Source: Gemmatimonadales bacterium
Lineage (GTDB): Bacteria > Gemmatimonadota > Gemmatimonadetes > Gemmatimonadales > GWC2-71-9
Assembly (NCBI GenBank): GCA_030601605.1
Contig: JAUVTI010000034.1
Coordinates: 1 to 14,550 of the forward strand
Reading direction: 5' to 3'
DNA: 14,550 nt
This document shows, piece by piece, positions 6,906 through 14,550 of this stretch. Each line of letters opens with the position of its first letter. Within the stretch, counting starts at the first letter, position 1. Both the position numbers and the translations under genes were made by a program. The notes under the pieces were generated by a model. That model saw only the letters and a program-made list of their open reading frames with translations, was not told the origin of the DNA and made no database searches.

Positions 6906-7380
6906 CTTCGGGGTCCAGGTTCTCCAGATACGACTTGAGCGACTCGGGGTCCATTGCGTCCGTGTCAGGCAACATGGGCTCCACCGTGTCGATGGAAGTC
7001 AGCTCCAACAGGCCTTCCTGGGTGAAGATCGGAGCCTTGAGCCGCAGCGCCACGGCAATCGAGTCGGACGGCCGCGCGTCGATCTGGATCACGTGGTCGT
7101 CGCGGTGCAGGTGCAACTCGGCGTAGTAGGTGTTCTCCTTCACCTGGCTGATGCCGACGCGCTGGAGATCCGCCCCCAGGCCGACCACGATCTGCTTGAC
7201 GAGATCGTGTGTGAGCGGCCGGGAGAACTTCACTCCCGCCAGCTCCATCGCGATGGCGCTGGCCTCGGCCGGGCCGATCCAGATCGGCAGCACGCGCTCG
7301 CCTTCCTTCTCCTGCAGGATCACGACCGGTGTGTTGGTCGCCCGGTCGAGCCCGAGGTGCGCCACCTTCACCTCGATCAT
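6883..7380 (-). CDS. DUF151 / bifunctional nuclease family protein
   Basis: The gene encodes 165 residues. The N-terminal 130 match the DUF151 (BFN) domain: 'VVILQEKEGERVLPIWIGPAEA' and 'MELAGVKFSRPLTHDL', then the strongly conserved IDARPSDSIAVALRLKAPIF at about residues 99-118. Some plant and Mycobacterium members were reported to have DNase or RNase activity, but the catalytic residues are not settled, so activity here is unproven. The acidic C-terminal tail (MDPESLKSYLENLDPEDF) is typical of bacterial members. It starts at ATG 7380, 7 bases after the ahcY stop, so it is probably co-transcribed with metK-ahcY. Its 3' end overlaps the likely 5' end of the exported-protein gene. Confidence 0.9.
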   Translation of the reverse strand: MIEVKVAHLGLDRATNTPVVILQEKEGERVLPIWIGPAEASAIAMELAGVKFSRPLTHDLVKQIVVGLGADLQRVGISQVKENTYYAELHLHRDDHVIQIDARPSDSIAVALRLKAPIFTQEGLLELTSIDTVEPMLPDTDAMDPESLKSYLENLDPEDFGKFTP

Positions 7381-7387
7381 CGGTCGC

Positions 7388-8740
7388 TCAGGTGCCCTCG
7401 TCCCAGGACGCCAGGTACTTCTCCTGCTTGCCGGTCAGCGTGTCGATCGTGACGCCGAGCGAGTCGAGCTTGAGCTGCGCTACGTCCTGGTCCACTTCGG
7501 GCGGAATGCGATGCACCGCATTCGAGAGCTCGCCCCGGTCCTTGGCAAGGATCTCGGCCGCCAGAGCCTGGTTGGCGAACGACATGTCCATCACGCTGGC
7601 GGGATGTCCCTCGGCCGCCGCGAGGTTGATCAGCCTTCCCTCGCCGAGCACGTACAGGCGCTTGCCGTCCAGGATCCACTCGTCCACGAACTCCCGCACC
7701 CGGCGCGGGCCCTTGGCCACCTTCGGCAGCGCTTCGAGCTCCAGCTCGACGTTGAAGTGTCCCGCGTTGGCGATGATGGCGCCGTCCTTCATGAGCTTCA
7801 TGTGCTCGAGCCCGACCACGGTCGTGTTGCCGGTCAGGGTCACGAAGACGTCGCCCACCTTGGCCGCCTCGGCCATGGGCATCACACGGTAGCCGTCCAT
7901 GCGCGCCTCGAGCGCCCGCAGCGGATCAACCTCGGTCACGATCACGTCGGCGCCGGCACCGCGCGCGCGCATCGCAAAGCCGCGCCCGCACCAGCCGTAG
8001 CCGCCCACCACGATCGTGGATCCGGCAATCAGGATGTTCGTCGCACGCAGAATACCGTCGAGGGTGGACTGCCCCGTGCCGTACCGGTTGTCGAAGAAGT
8101 GCTTGGTCTGCGAATCGTTGACCGCGATGACCGGGAACTGCAGCACGCCCTCGTCAGCCATTGCCTTGAGTCGGATCACGCCGGTCGTTGTCTCCTCGGT
8201 CGAGCCGATCATGCCATCGACCAGCTGCTTGCGCTCGGCCGCGCTCAGGCCATTGGCCCAGTCTCGCACCGGCACCGGGAGATCGTCCACCCGATCCAGA
8301 GCGATCATGTGCACCGCGCTGACCAAGTCGGCCCCGTCGTCCATCGTGATGTCCGGCGCGTGCTCCAGGCAGGCCTTGATGTGCAAGTAGTACGACTCGT
8401 TGTCCTCGCCGGTGATCGCGAACACCTTGATCCCGTGGTCCTTCACCAGGTGCGCGGCAACGTCGTCCTGTGTCGAGAGCGGGTTGGACGCGCACAGCGC
8501 CACATCTGCCCCGCCCGCCTTGAGCGTGATCGCGAGGTTGGCCGTCTCGGTGGTTACGTGCAGGCACGCCGAGAGCTTCTTGCCCTCGAGCGGGCGCTCC
8601 TTCTCGAACCGCGCCTTGATCTGCCGCAACACCGGCATGAACTGCTCCGCCCACTCGGTGCGGCGGCCACCCTCATCGGCCAGGTTGATGTCCTTGATGT
8701 CGTAGGCCGCGTCGGCCTTCCGTGTATTCACAGCCGTCAT
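7388..8740 (-). CDS. ahcY: Adenosylhomocysteinase (S-adenosyl-L-homocysteine hydrolase)
   Basis: This 450-residue cytosolic NAD-dependent enzyme splits S-adenosylhomocysteine into homocysteine and adenosine, which relieves product inhibition of methyltransferases. Visible motifs are HVTTETA (residues 61-67), DDGAD (134-138), STEETTTGV (180-188), the NDSQTK catalytic-lysine region (208-213) and the NAD-binding GGYGWCGRG (246-254). 'NAGHFNVELE' lies further on. The C-terminus ends LTGKQEKYLASWDEGT, as in the shorter bacterial/archaeal type. It lacks the Lys-Tyr tail of the eukaryotic-type enzyme. The ATG at 8740 has GGAAG a few bases upstream. It follows metK by 42 bases, which places both halves of the SAM cycle in one transcript. 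Confidence 0.97.
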   Translation of the reverse strand: MTAVNTRKADAAYDIKDINLADEGGRRTEWAEQFMPVLRQIKARFEKERPLEGKKLSACLHVTTETANLAITLKAGGADVALCASNPLSTQDDVAAHLVKDHGIKVFAITGEDNESYYLHIKACLEHAPDITMDDGADLVSAVHMIALDRVDDLPVPVRDWANGLSAAERKQLVDGMIGSTEETTTGVIRLKAMADEGVLQFPVIAVNDSQTKHFFDNRYGTGQSTLDGILRATNILIAGSTIVVGGYGWCGRGFAMRARGAGADVIVTEVDPLRALEARMDGYRVMPMAEAAKVGDVFVTLTGNTTVVGLEHMKLMKDGAIIANAGHFNVELELEALPKVAKGPRRVREFVDEWILDGKRLYVLGEGRLINLAAAEGHPASVMDMSFANQALAAEILAKDRGELSNAVHRIPPEVDQDVAQLKLDSLGVTIDTLTGKQEKYLASWDEGT

Positions 8741-8782
8741 CTGTCTTCCGTAGGTTATTGTGTGGTCGCTTGAAGCCCAATC

Positions 8783-9970
<1,188 letters not shown>

Positions 9971-9994
9971 GCCACTCCGAATTATCGAGGATCG

Positions 9995-10020
9995 CTCGCT
10001 AGCCTTTGAAGCTAGCCGAG
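9995..10020 (-). terminator. Hairpin at the ptsI-metK junction
   Basis: On the minus strand the arms CTCGGCTAGC (10011-10020) and GCTAGCGAG (9995-10003) pair around the 7-base loop TTCAAAG, with one bulged G. The stem spans the end of ptsI, including its TAG. No T-run follows, so it could be a weak terminator, an RNA-processing or stabilising stem, or a chance repeat of the self-complementary GCTAGC. Confidence 0.3.
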
Positions 10021-11804
10021 CTACTCACCCCGGGCAACCGGCCGGCACGCAGCAGGTTGAGGTCCACGTATTTGGCAATCTCCTCCTCGAGCACCGCATC
10101 GACCTCGGCGGTCGTGGCCGCCTGGAGGGCTCCGGCCGCCGCCCGCTCCGCCCCGCTCACGTCCACCTGGCGCACCAGCCACCGCACGAGTGGCACGGAC
10201 GGCGGGGATACGCTCACCACCCTGCACCCGAGCCCCAGCAGCAGGGACGCCGACCGCGGATCGGAGGCCATTTCGCCGCACACGCTGGTCTCCACGTCCG
10301 CCGCCCGGCCGGCATCCACCACACGCTTGAGCAACTGGATCACGGCCGGGTGGTGCGGGGTGAAACGGCCCGCCAAGCGCGCGTTGCCGCGGTCAACCGC
10401 CAGGGTGTATTGCGTGAGGTCATTCGTGCCGATGCTCAGGAAGGCGCTGCGCTGCGCGATCTGCTCGGCCATCATCGCTGCGGCGGGCGTCTCGATCATC
10501 GCGCCGATCGGGATGTCGTCGGCCGCATCCACGCCCTCGCTCTGGAGCTCGCGCGCCGCGGCGGTCACCATCTCCCGGGTGCAGTCGATCTCATCGACCG
10601 CCGTGATCATGGGCAGCATCAACTTGACGTCGCCGTGGGGACGGGCGCGCAGCAGCGCGCGGATCTGCGGTCGAAAGATCTCCGGGTGATCCAGGCACAC
10701 CCGTATGGCGCGCCACCCCAGGAAGGGGTTCGCCTCGGGTGCGGTCCGGAACGCCGCGGGGAACTTGTCCCCTCCCAGATCGTAGCTGCGGATGATCACC
10801 GGGTGTCCGCTGAAGGCTTTCGCGACCTTGGTGAAGAACTCGGCCTGCTCCAGCTCGGTCGGCAGGTCGGTGCGCCCCAGCACGAGGAACTCGGTGCGCA
10901 GCAGCCCCACCCCCTCAGCACCGTGCTCCAACGCCACTTCCAGCTCCTCGGGAAGGTCCACGTTGCTGCGCAGCGCAACGGCCACGCCGTCCTTGGACTC
11001 GGCCGGCTGCCCCACCGCAGTTTCCATCTCGCCGGCGAGCATGCGGCGGAAGCCCTCCCACTCCCGCGCCTCCTCCACCTCCTCGGCGGTGGGTTCGAGG
11101 ATCACAATGCCGTGCATGCCGTCGAGGATCACTTCCATCCCGTCCTCGAGGCGATCCAGCCCTTCCACCAGACCCATCACACACGGGATGCCGAGGCTGC
11201 GGGCCAGGATGGCGGCGTGCGCCGTGCGCGTGCCCTCCACGCTCCCGAAGCCGGCCACCTGCTCTCGCTCGAGTTGCACCGTGAGGCCTGGCGAGAGCTC
11301 CCGCGTGAACACGATCGCCGGCCGGCCTCCGGGGTCATGCAGCGTGGCGGTGACCGACTTGCCCACCAGGTGGCTGAGCACGGGGACCTGGATTCCGGCC
11401 AGGTCCGCCACACGCTGCCGCAGCATGAAGCTGGACGACTGTGACCAGAGCGCCCTCATCTCGAGCGTCTTGAACTCGAACGCCCGCTCGGCGCTGAGCT
11501 GGTTGTCGCGGATGAGCGTCTCGACCTCGCCGAGGAAATCCCGGTCCTCGAGCATCATTATCTGAGCGTCGAAGATCTTCGCCTCTTCGCGGCCCGCTCG
11601 TTGCAGCGTCCGCTCACGCAGGTCCTGCATGAGCTCCTTGACCGCCGCCACCGACGCGTGCAGGCGCTCGATCTCCCCGTCCACCTGTCCCGGCGCCACC
11701 ACGCGCCTGGTCACGGTGGGGAGGTCCGCCACTATCACCCGAACCGGGCCGATGGCCAGCCCCGGCGAGACCCCGACACCCTGCAGCACGCGCGGGTCGC
11801 TCAT
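9999..11804 (-). CDS. ptsI: PTS Enzyme I (phosphoenolpyruvate-protein phosphotransferase)
   Basis: This 601-residue cytosolic protein takes phosphate from PEP and passes it to HPr. It has the N-terminal PEP-utiliser domain (GVGVSPGLAIGPV) and the phosphohistidine region EGTRTAHAAILARSLGIP, with active-site His196. The consensus GGxTSH is altered here to GTRTAH. The C-terminal barrel has GLLRTEFL, RSYDLGGDKF, the signature FLSIGTNDLTQYTLAVDR, and VCGEMASDP with the catalytic cysteine. Length matches the family (about 570-600). The ATG at 11804 overlaps the HPr stop by 4 bases (ATGA) and has a strong GAGGAG 8 bases upstream. The protein continues the phosphorelay of the EII genes upstream in the same operon. 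Confidence 0.97.
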   Translation of the reverse strand: MSDPRVLQGVGVSPGLAIGPVRVIVADLPTVTRRVVAPGQVDGEIERLHASVAAVKELMQDLRERTLQRAGREEAKIFDAQIMMLEDRDFLGEVETLIRDNQLSAERAFEFKTLEMRALWSQSSSFMLRQRVADLAGIQVPVLSHLVGKSVTATLHDPGGRPAIVFTRELSPGLTVQLEREQVAGFGSVEGTRTAHAAILARSLGIPCVMGLVEGLDRLEDGMEVILDGMHGIVILEPTAEEVEEAREWEGFRRMLAGEMETAVGQPAESKDGVAVALRSNVDLPEELEVALEHGAEGVGLLRTEFLVLGRTDLPTELEQAEFFTKVAKAFSGHPVIIRSYDLGGDKFPAAFRTAPEANPFLGWRAIRVCLDHPEIFRPQIRALLRARPHGDVKLMLPMITAVDEIDCTREMVTAAARELQSEGVDAADDIPIGAMIETPAAAMMAEQIAQRSAFLSIGTNDLTQYTLAVDRGNARLAGRFTPHHPAVIQLLKRVVDAGRAADVETSVCGEMASDPRSASLLLGLGCRVVSVSPPSVPLVRWLVRQVDVSGAERAAAGALQAATTAEVDAVLEEEIAKYVDLNLLRAGRLPGVSSSASFKG

Positions 11805-12094
11805 TCCCCGATCTCCTCTTCCAGCAGATACTCGTCGGCGAAATCCCTGCTCAGGAGCGCGATCAGCGCGGCGAGGGCCTCGCGCGCATCCTCACCCTCG
11901 GTGCGCACCGTCACCTCGCTGCCGCGCTCGGCCGCCAGGGTCATCACGCCCAGGATGCTCTTGGCATTCACCCACAAACCGTCCTTCCCGATCGAGATCT
12001 CCGACCGGAACCTCCCCGCCACCTTCACGAGCTCCGCAGCCGGTCGCGCGTGGAGCCCGAGCCGGTTCTGAATCGTCGTGCTCTGCTCGGCCAC
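11801..12094 (-). CDS. ptsH: Phosphocarrier protein HPr
   Basis: This 97-residue protein contains NRLGLHARPAA with phosphoacceptor His15. It also has a second regulatory site, NAKSILGVMTLAAERGS, with Ser46, the target of HPr kinase. Both positions fall exactly at the classical numbers when the GTG at 12094 is used (MAEQSTTIQNRLGLHARP). In-frame GTGs at 12100 and 12106 would add only valines. The GTG shares one base with the EIID stop (TAGTG). HPr moves phosphate from Enzyme I to EIIA-Man. The intact Ser46 region together with hprK in the operon supports regulation by serine phosphorylation. The C-terminus carries a short acidic extension (DEYLLEEEIGE) beyond the usual 85-90 residues. Confidence 0.96.
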   Translation of the reverse strand: MAEQSTTIQNRLGLHARPAAELVKVAGRFRSEISIGKDGLWVNAKSILGVMTLAAERGSEVTVRTEGEDAREALAALIALLSRDFADEYLLEEEIGE

Positions 12095-12816
12095 TACCAC
12101 AACCACCCAGCCAGCAGGCCGAACGCCGCCGCGACCAGGCCGAAGCGCAGGCCACCGAAGCTCGGCACGATCCAGCGCGAGAGCGCTACGCCGAGGACGG
12201 CGATGGACGCGATGCTGAACCGCAGCCGCGTCTGGAAGTCGCTGGCGAGCCAGTCTGCCACCACGGGAAGAGCGAGCCCCACCGAGAACGCCGCTATCGG
12301 CCCGAGTAGCTTGAGTCCGATCTGCACGCCGCGCGCGGTCAGCTCCCGCGCCACCGAGTGGCCGCCGCGCCACCCGGCGCGCAGCGCCCAACCACGCACC
12401 GCGAAGTGTGCGAGGTTGTACAGCACGAGGAAACAGAGCACGCCCGCGAGCGGCGACGCCAGCACCGTCACGGTGAGCCCCACTCCGACCGCCGCGGGGA
12501 GAACCCCCGCCCAGATCAGTCGGTCCCCCACCGAGCCCAACGGCCCGATCAGCGCGTGCCGCATGCGTCGGATCTGCTCGTCGGGCAGGCCCTCGTACTC
12601 CGCGCGCGCCACTGCGCCGACTTCCATCCCGGCCATGTAGGGATGGGCATTGAAGAACTGCGCGGCGCGCGCCATGGCCTCCCGGTGTCGCTCCTTCGGC
12701 AGCCCGCGCAACAGCGGAATGCTCGCGTATGCGCTCCCCACGCCGATCATCCGGTCGTAGTTCCACGAAGCCTGAACCACGAGCGTCCTGAGCCAGGTCC
12801 TGAACAGGGTGCGCAT
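12094..12816 (-). CDS. PTS mannose-family EIID membrane component
   Basis: This 240-residue membrane protein is a mannose-family EIID. Its landmarks are QASWNYDRMIGVGSAYASIP at about residues 15-34, FFNAHPYMAGMEVGAVARAE, and 'ALIGPLGSVGDRLIWAGVLPA'. A cluster of hydrophobic segments follows. With EIIC it forms the sugar channel of mannose-type systems. It is shorter than E. coli ManZ (over 280 residues), mostly in the C-terminal membrane part, so substrate transport is not guaranteed. Its ATG at 12816 shares one base with the EIIC stop (TAATG) and its stop shares one base with the HPr start. The substrate is unknown. Confidence 0.9.
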   Translation of the reverse strand: MRTLFRTWLRTLVVQASWNYDRMIGVGSAYASIPLLRGLPKERHREAMARAAQFFNAHPYMAGMEVGAVARAEYEGLPDEQIRRMRHALIGPLGSVGDRLIWAGVLPAAVGVGLTVTVLASPLAGVLCFLVLYNLAHFAVRGWALRAGWRGGHSVARELTARGVQIGLKLLGPIAAFSVGLALPVVADWLASDFQTRLRFSIASIAVLGVALSRWIVPSFGGLRFGLVAAAFGLLAGWLW

Positions 12817-13481
12817 TACAGCATCACCACCACCACGACGCCCGCCGCCACCCCGAGCCCGAACCAGCGCAGCGCGAGCCCGCGGCCGCTGAGACGCATG
12901 CCGCCGGCCGCCGCAGCCCCGATCGCCGCACCCACAAGCACGATCGTGACGAGTACGGCGCCTCTCACCGTGACCGGCGACCAGCGATACGCTGCGGCCG
13001 CGAGCAGTAGACCGGCCGCCGTGACCGCCACCGATCGCAGTGTGTCTCGCAGCAGGCCGCGTAGGTGCGTGGCTATCACGACGCTCTCGTCACCTTCCTC
13101 CAACGCGGCGCGATTGCGCCGCATGTCCTCCGTGTTGCGGCTCCGGACCATCCGGATACCCACCTCGCCGAGGTAGGCAACGCCGAGCCCAACGCAGACG
13201 GCGACCCCCGTTCCCAACGCACCCGGCGCCCCGGCCGCCGTCGCAGCAGCGGCCACGGCTCCGATCCCGTAGTCGGGATAGCGCACCGCCCCCACCGGCA
13301 TGACGTCGAGGGCAAACAGCTCGAGCACAACGCCCACGGTACCGCCTGCGATCGGGTCGCCCACGATCATTCCGGCCACCGTCCCCGCAACGAGTGGGCG
13401 CGCAAACATCACCTGCCCCACGCTCACGAGATCGAGCCCGACGACCGTGCCCCACAACAGGAGCCAGACCCAGCTCTCCAT
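12816..13481 (-). CDS. PTS mannose-family EIIC membrane component
   Basis: This 221-residue hydrophobic protein has the EIIC-Man hallmarks. They include GLDLVSVGQVMFARPLVAG, then GMIVGDPIAGGTVGVVLELF, then MPVGAVRYPDYGIGA, which matches the LGD, LEL and VGAA..PD signatures. A charged loop (about 100-145) separates the membrane segments. The start ATG at 13481 shares one base with the EIIB stop (TGATG). A GTG one codon upstream at 13484 (GTGA overlap) is equally possible. It is shorter than E. coli ManY (266 residues). It should form the translocation pore with EIID. Confidence 0.9.
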   Translation of the reverse strand: MESWVWLLLWGTVVGLDLVSVGQVMFARPLVAGTVAGMIVGDPIAGGTVGVVLELFALDVMPVGAVRYPDYGIGAVAAAATAAGAPGALGTGVAVCVGLGVAYLGEVGIRMVRSRNTEDMRRNRAALEEGDESVVIATHLRGLLRDTLRSVAVTAAGLLLAAAAYRWSPVTVRGAVLVTIVLVGAAIGAAAAGGMRLSGRGLALRWFGLGVAAGVVVVVML

Positions 13482-13954
13482 CACGTGAACCCGCGCAGCG
13501 CCACGGGGCGCGCCGTCGGCACGTCCTGCGCGGTCACCTCGACACCGTTCTCACCCAGCGCGCGGAGCCCGGCCGCCTCGTCGTCGGAGAGGTAGACGTA
13601 CGGCAGGCGCTGCGTGCGACCGGTGGCATCGTGCAATCCTCCCACATTCACCTTCTCGATCTGGTCCGTGCCATTGCACAGCTCAACGATGGCCTCCACG
13701 TTGCCCACGAGCACGATCGTCCGGTCGGGGCCCTGCATCCACTCGGCCATCATTTCCGTCGCCTCCGCCACCGAAGCAAACTCAACCTGCAGGCCGGGCG
13801 GCACACTCAGGGTGTAGAGCTCACGCTCCCACTCGTTGCCGCTCACCGCGTCGTCCACGAGCACGATGCGCTTCACCCCCAACGCCTGCACCCAACCCAC
13901 TACGATCTGTCCGTGGATCAGTCGATCATCGACGCGCACGAGCACGACGCTCAT
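13481..13954 (-). CDS. PTS mannose/sorbose-family EIIB component
   Basis: This 157-residue cytosolic protein begins MSVVLVRVDDRLIHGQIVVGW. That is the EIIB-Man/Sor active-site region, with phosphoacceptor His14. The following 'KRIVLVDDAVSGNEWERELY' and 'IVLVGNVEAIVELC' also fit the family, and the length is typical for a free EIIB domain. It accepts phosphate from EIIA and donates it to the incoming sugar at EIIC/EIID. It begins 3 bases after the EIIA stop and ends overlapping the EIIC start. No clear Shine-Dalgarno precedes it, so coupling to EIIA translation is likely. Confidence 0.95.
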   Translation of the reverse strand: MSVVLVRVDDRLIHGQIVVGWVQALGVKRIVLVDDAVSGNEWERELYTLSVPPGLQVEFASVAEATEMMAEWMQGPDRTIVLVGNVEAIVELCNGTDQIEKVNVGGLHDATGRTQRLPYVYLSDDEAAGLRALGENGVEVTAQDVPTARPVALRGFT

Positions 13955-13957
13955 GGT

Positions 13958-14332
13958 CTACAGACTGCGGATGCCCCGGTTGCCTGACGACATCGCGCGC
14001 TCGGCTGCCTCGCCCGGCGAGAGGTCGCGGTGGTAGACGAAGTCGAGCAGCATCGGGAGGTTGACTCCCGTCACGACGGCCAGGTTCTCCCTGCCGTGCT
14101 GCTCCTTGAGCGCGGCCTGGAAGCAGCTTCCCGCCGGCATGTCGGTGAACACCAGCACGCGCCTGGTGCCGACCGCAGTGTCCAACCGGTCGAGCAACGC
14201 CTCCGGACTGCAGCCGATGTTCGTGACGGCGACCAGTCCCCCGTTGTCTCCCGTGATCCCCTTCACGGCTTCGACGAGTGCCTGCGCCACGCCCCCGTGT
14301 GTCACTACGACGCCCTGCAGCGGCTCACTCAT
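13958..14332 (-). CDS. PTS mannose-family EIIA component
   Basis: This 124-residue cytosolic domain has the EIIA-Man fold signatures. 'GVVVTHGGVAQALVEAVKGI' carries phosphoacceptor His12, and 'RVLVFTDMPAGSCFQAA' is the TDxxGGSP-like loop, here with AGSC. VVTGVNLPMLLDFVYHRDLS is the typical C-terminal strand-helix. It passes phosphate from HPr to EIIB and in some bacteria doubles as a sensor that binds other proteins. The ATG at 14332 overlaps the hprK stop by 8 bases. EIIA and EIIB are separate proteins here, whereas E. coli ManX fuses them. Confidence 0.95.
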   Translation of the reverse strand: MSEPLQGVVVTHGGVAQALVEAVKGITGDNGGLVAVTNIGCSPEALLDRLDTAVGTRRVLVFTDMPAGSCFQAALKEQHGRENLAVVTGVNLPMLLDFVYHRDLSPGEAAERAMSSGNRGIRSL

Positions 14333-14550
14333 AATCTTCGGACAGGTACTCGCGGAGCTCGGCCTGCTTGGCCATCCGCTGAATGAGGCGATCGTTGAAC
14401 TGCTGCGCCGAGTCCACTCCGCTGTAGCGCAGCAGGTGGTTCATGGCCACCACTTCACAGGTCACAGTGAGGTTCTTGCCCGGGTTGAGCGGCACGACCA
14501 CCAGCGGCCGCTCCGCCTCGAGCAGCTTGGTCGTCTGGCCCGTGTCGCCG
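14325..14550 (-). CDS. hprK: HPr kinase/phosphorylase, C-terminal fragment
   Basis: The last 75 codons of a gene entering from the right edge show the C-terminal signature of HPr kinase/phosphorylase: VVPLNPGKNLTVTCEVVAMN followed by LLRYSGVDSAQQFNDRL. In the family this is the P.xPGRNLA..IEVAAMN region after the catalytic domain. The Walker A site lies outside the window. The enzyme phosphorylates HPr on Ser46 and removes that phosphate, linking PTS state to metabolism. The stop TGA at 14325-14327 lies inside the EIIA start. A target HPr with a matching Ser46 is encoded in the same operon. Confidence 0.93.
   Translation of the reverse strand, partial: GDTGQTTKLLEAERPLVVVPLNPGKNLTVTCEVVAMNHLLRYSGVDSAQQFNDRLIQRMAKQAELREYLSEDYE

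Noticed and set aside
7130..8773. A long plus-strand open frame (547 codons) opposite ahcY, and others such as 9969-11444, 8897-10009 and 1844-3163
   Set aside because: They lie exactly opposite conserved genes, and their products have arginine/histidine/alanine-rich composition without domains. Long antisense frames are expected at this GC content.
8741..8782. Possible SAH or SAM riboswitch between metK and ahcY
   Set aside because: The gap is only 42 bases and holds an ordinary ribosome binding site; no known aptamer fits.

Overview
This GC-rich window has every convincing gene on the minus strand, so transcription runs from high to low coordinates. I could not make a firm taxonomic call. 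A free-living Gram-negative bacterium is certain, because it has a TonB-dependent outer-membrane receptor, exported proteins and a PTS of the mannose family with HPr kinase. The high GC, the signal peptides ending in 'xAQ' and this combination of genes fit Gemmatimonadota or a related deep-branching phylum. That assignment is inference.

Block A (about 14550-9999, and probably on to 6883) is a tightly packed phosphotransferase operon: hprK (partial), EIIA, EIIB, EIIC and EID-type EIID of the mannose family, HPr and Enzyme I. Neighbouring genes overlap by 1 to 13 bases or sit 3 bases apart. Together they form a complete phosphorelay (PEP to EI to HPr His15 to EIIA to EIIB to substrate through EIIC/EIID), plus the HPr Ser46 kinase/phosphorylase that adjusts it.

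Block B (9970-5787) follows with only 28 bases between: metK and ahcY (SAM synthesis and S-adenosylhomocysteine removal), a DUF151 bifunctional-nuclease-family protein, and an unrecognised exported, membrane-anchored protein whose canonical ATG start lies downstream of an obvious signal peptide.

Block C (5770-1) opens with a cobalamin riboswitch at 5613-5745 and a hairpin at 5513-5538 that holds the ribosome binding site of the next gene. It controls a vitamin B12 uptake operon in the order btuF (binding protein), btuC (permease), btuD (ATPase), btuB (outer-membrane receptor). The four genes overlap by 4 to 17 bases. recO (recombinational repair) begins 28 bases after btuB with no terminator visible. 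recO overlaps the start of selB (selenocysteine-specific elongation factor), which runs off the left edge.

No tRNA, rRNA, CRISPR array, insertion sequence or phage feature was seen. The only non-coding stretch above about 100 bases is the riboswitch leader at 5506-5786.
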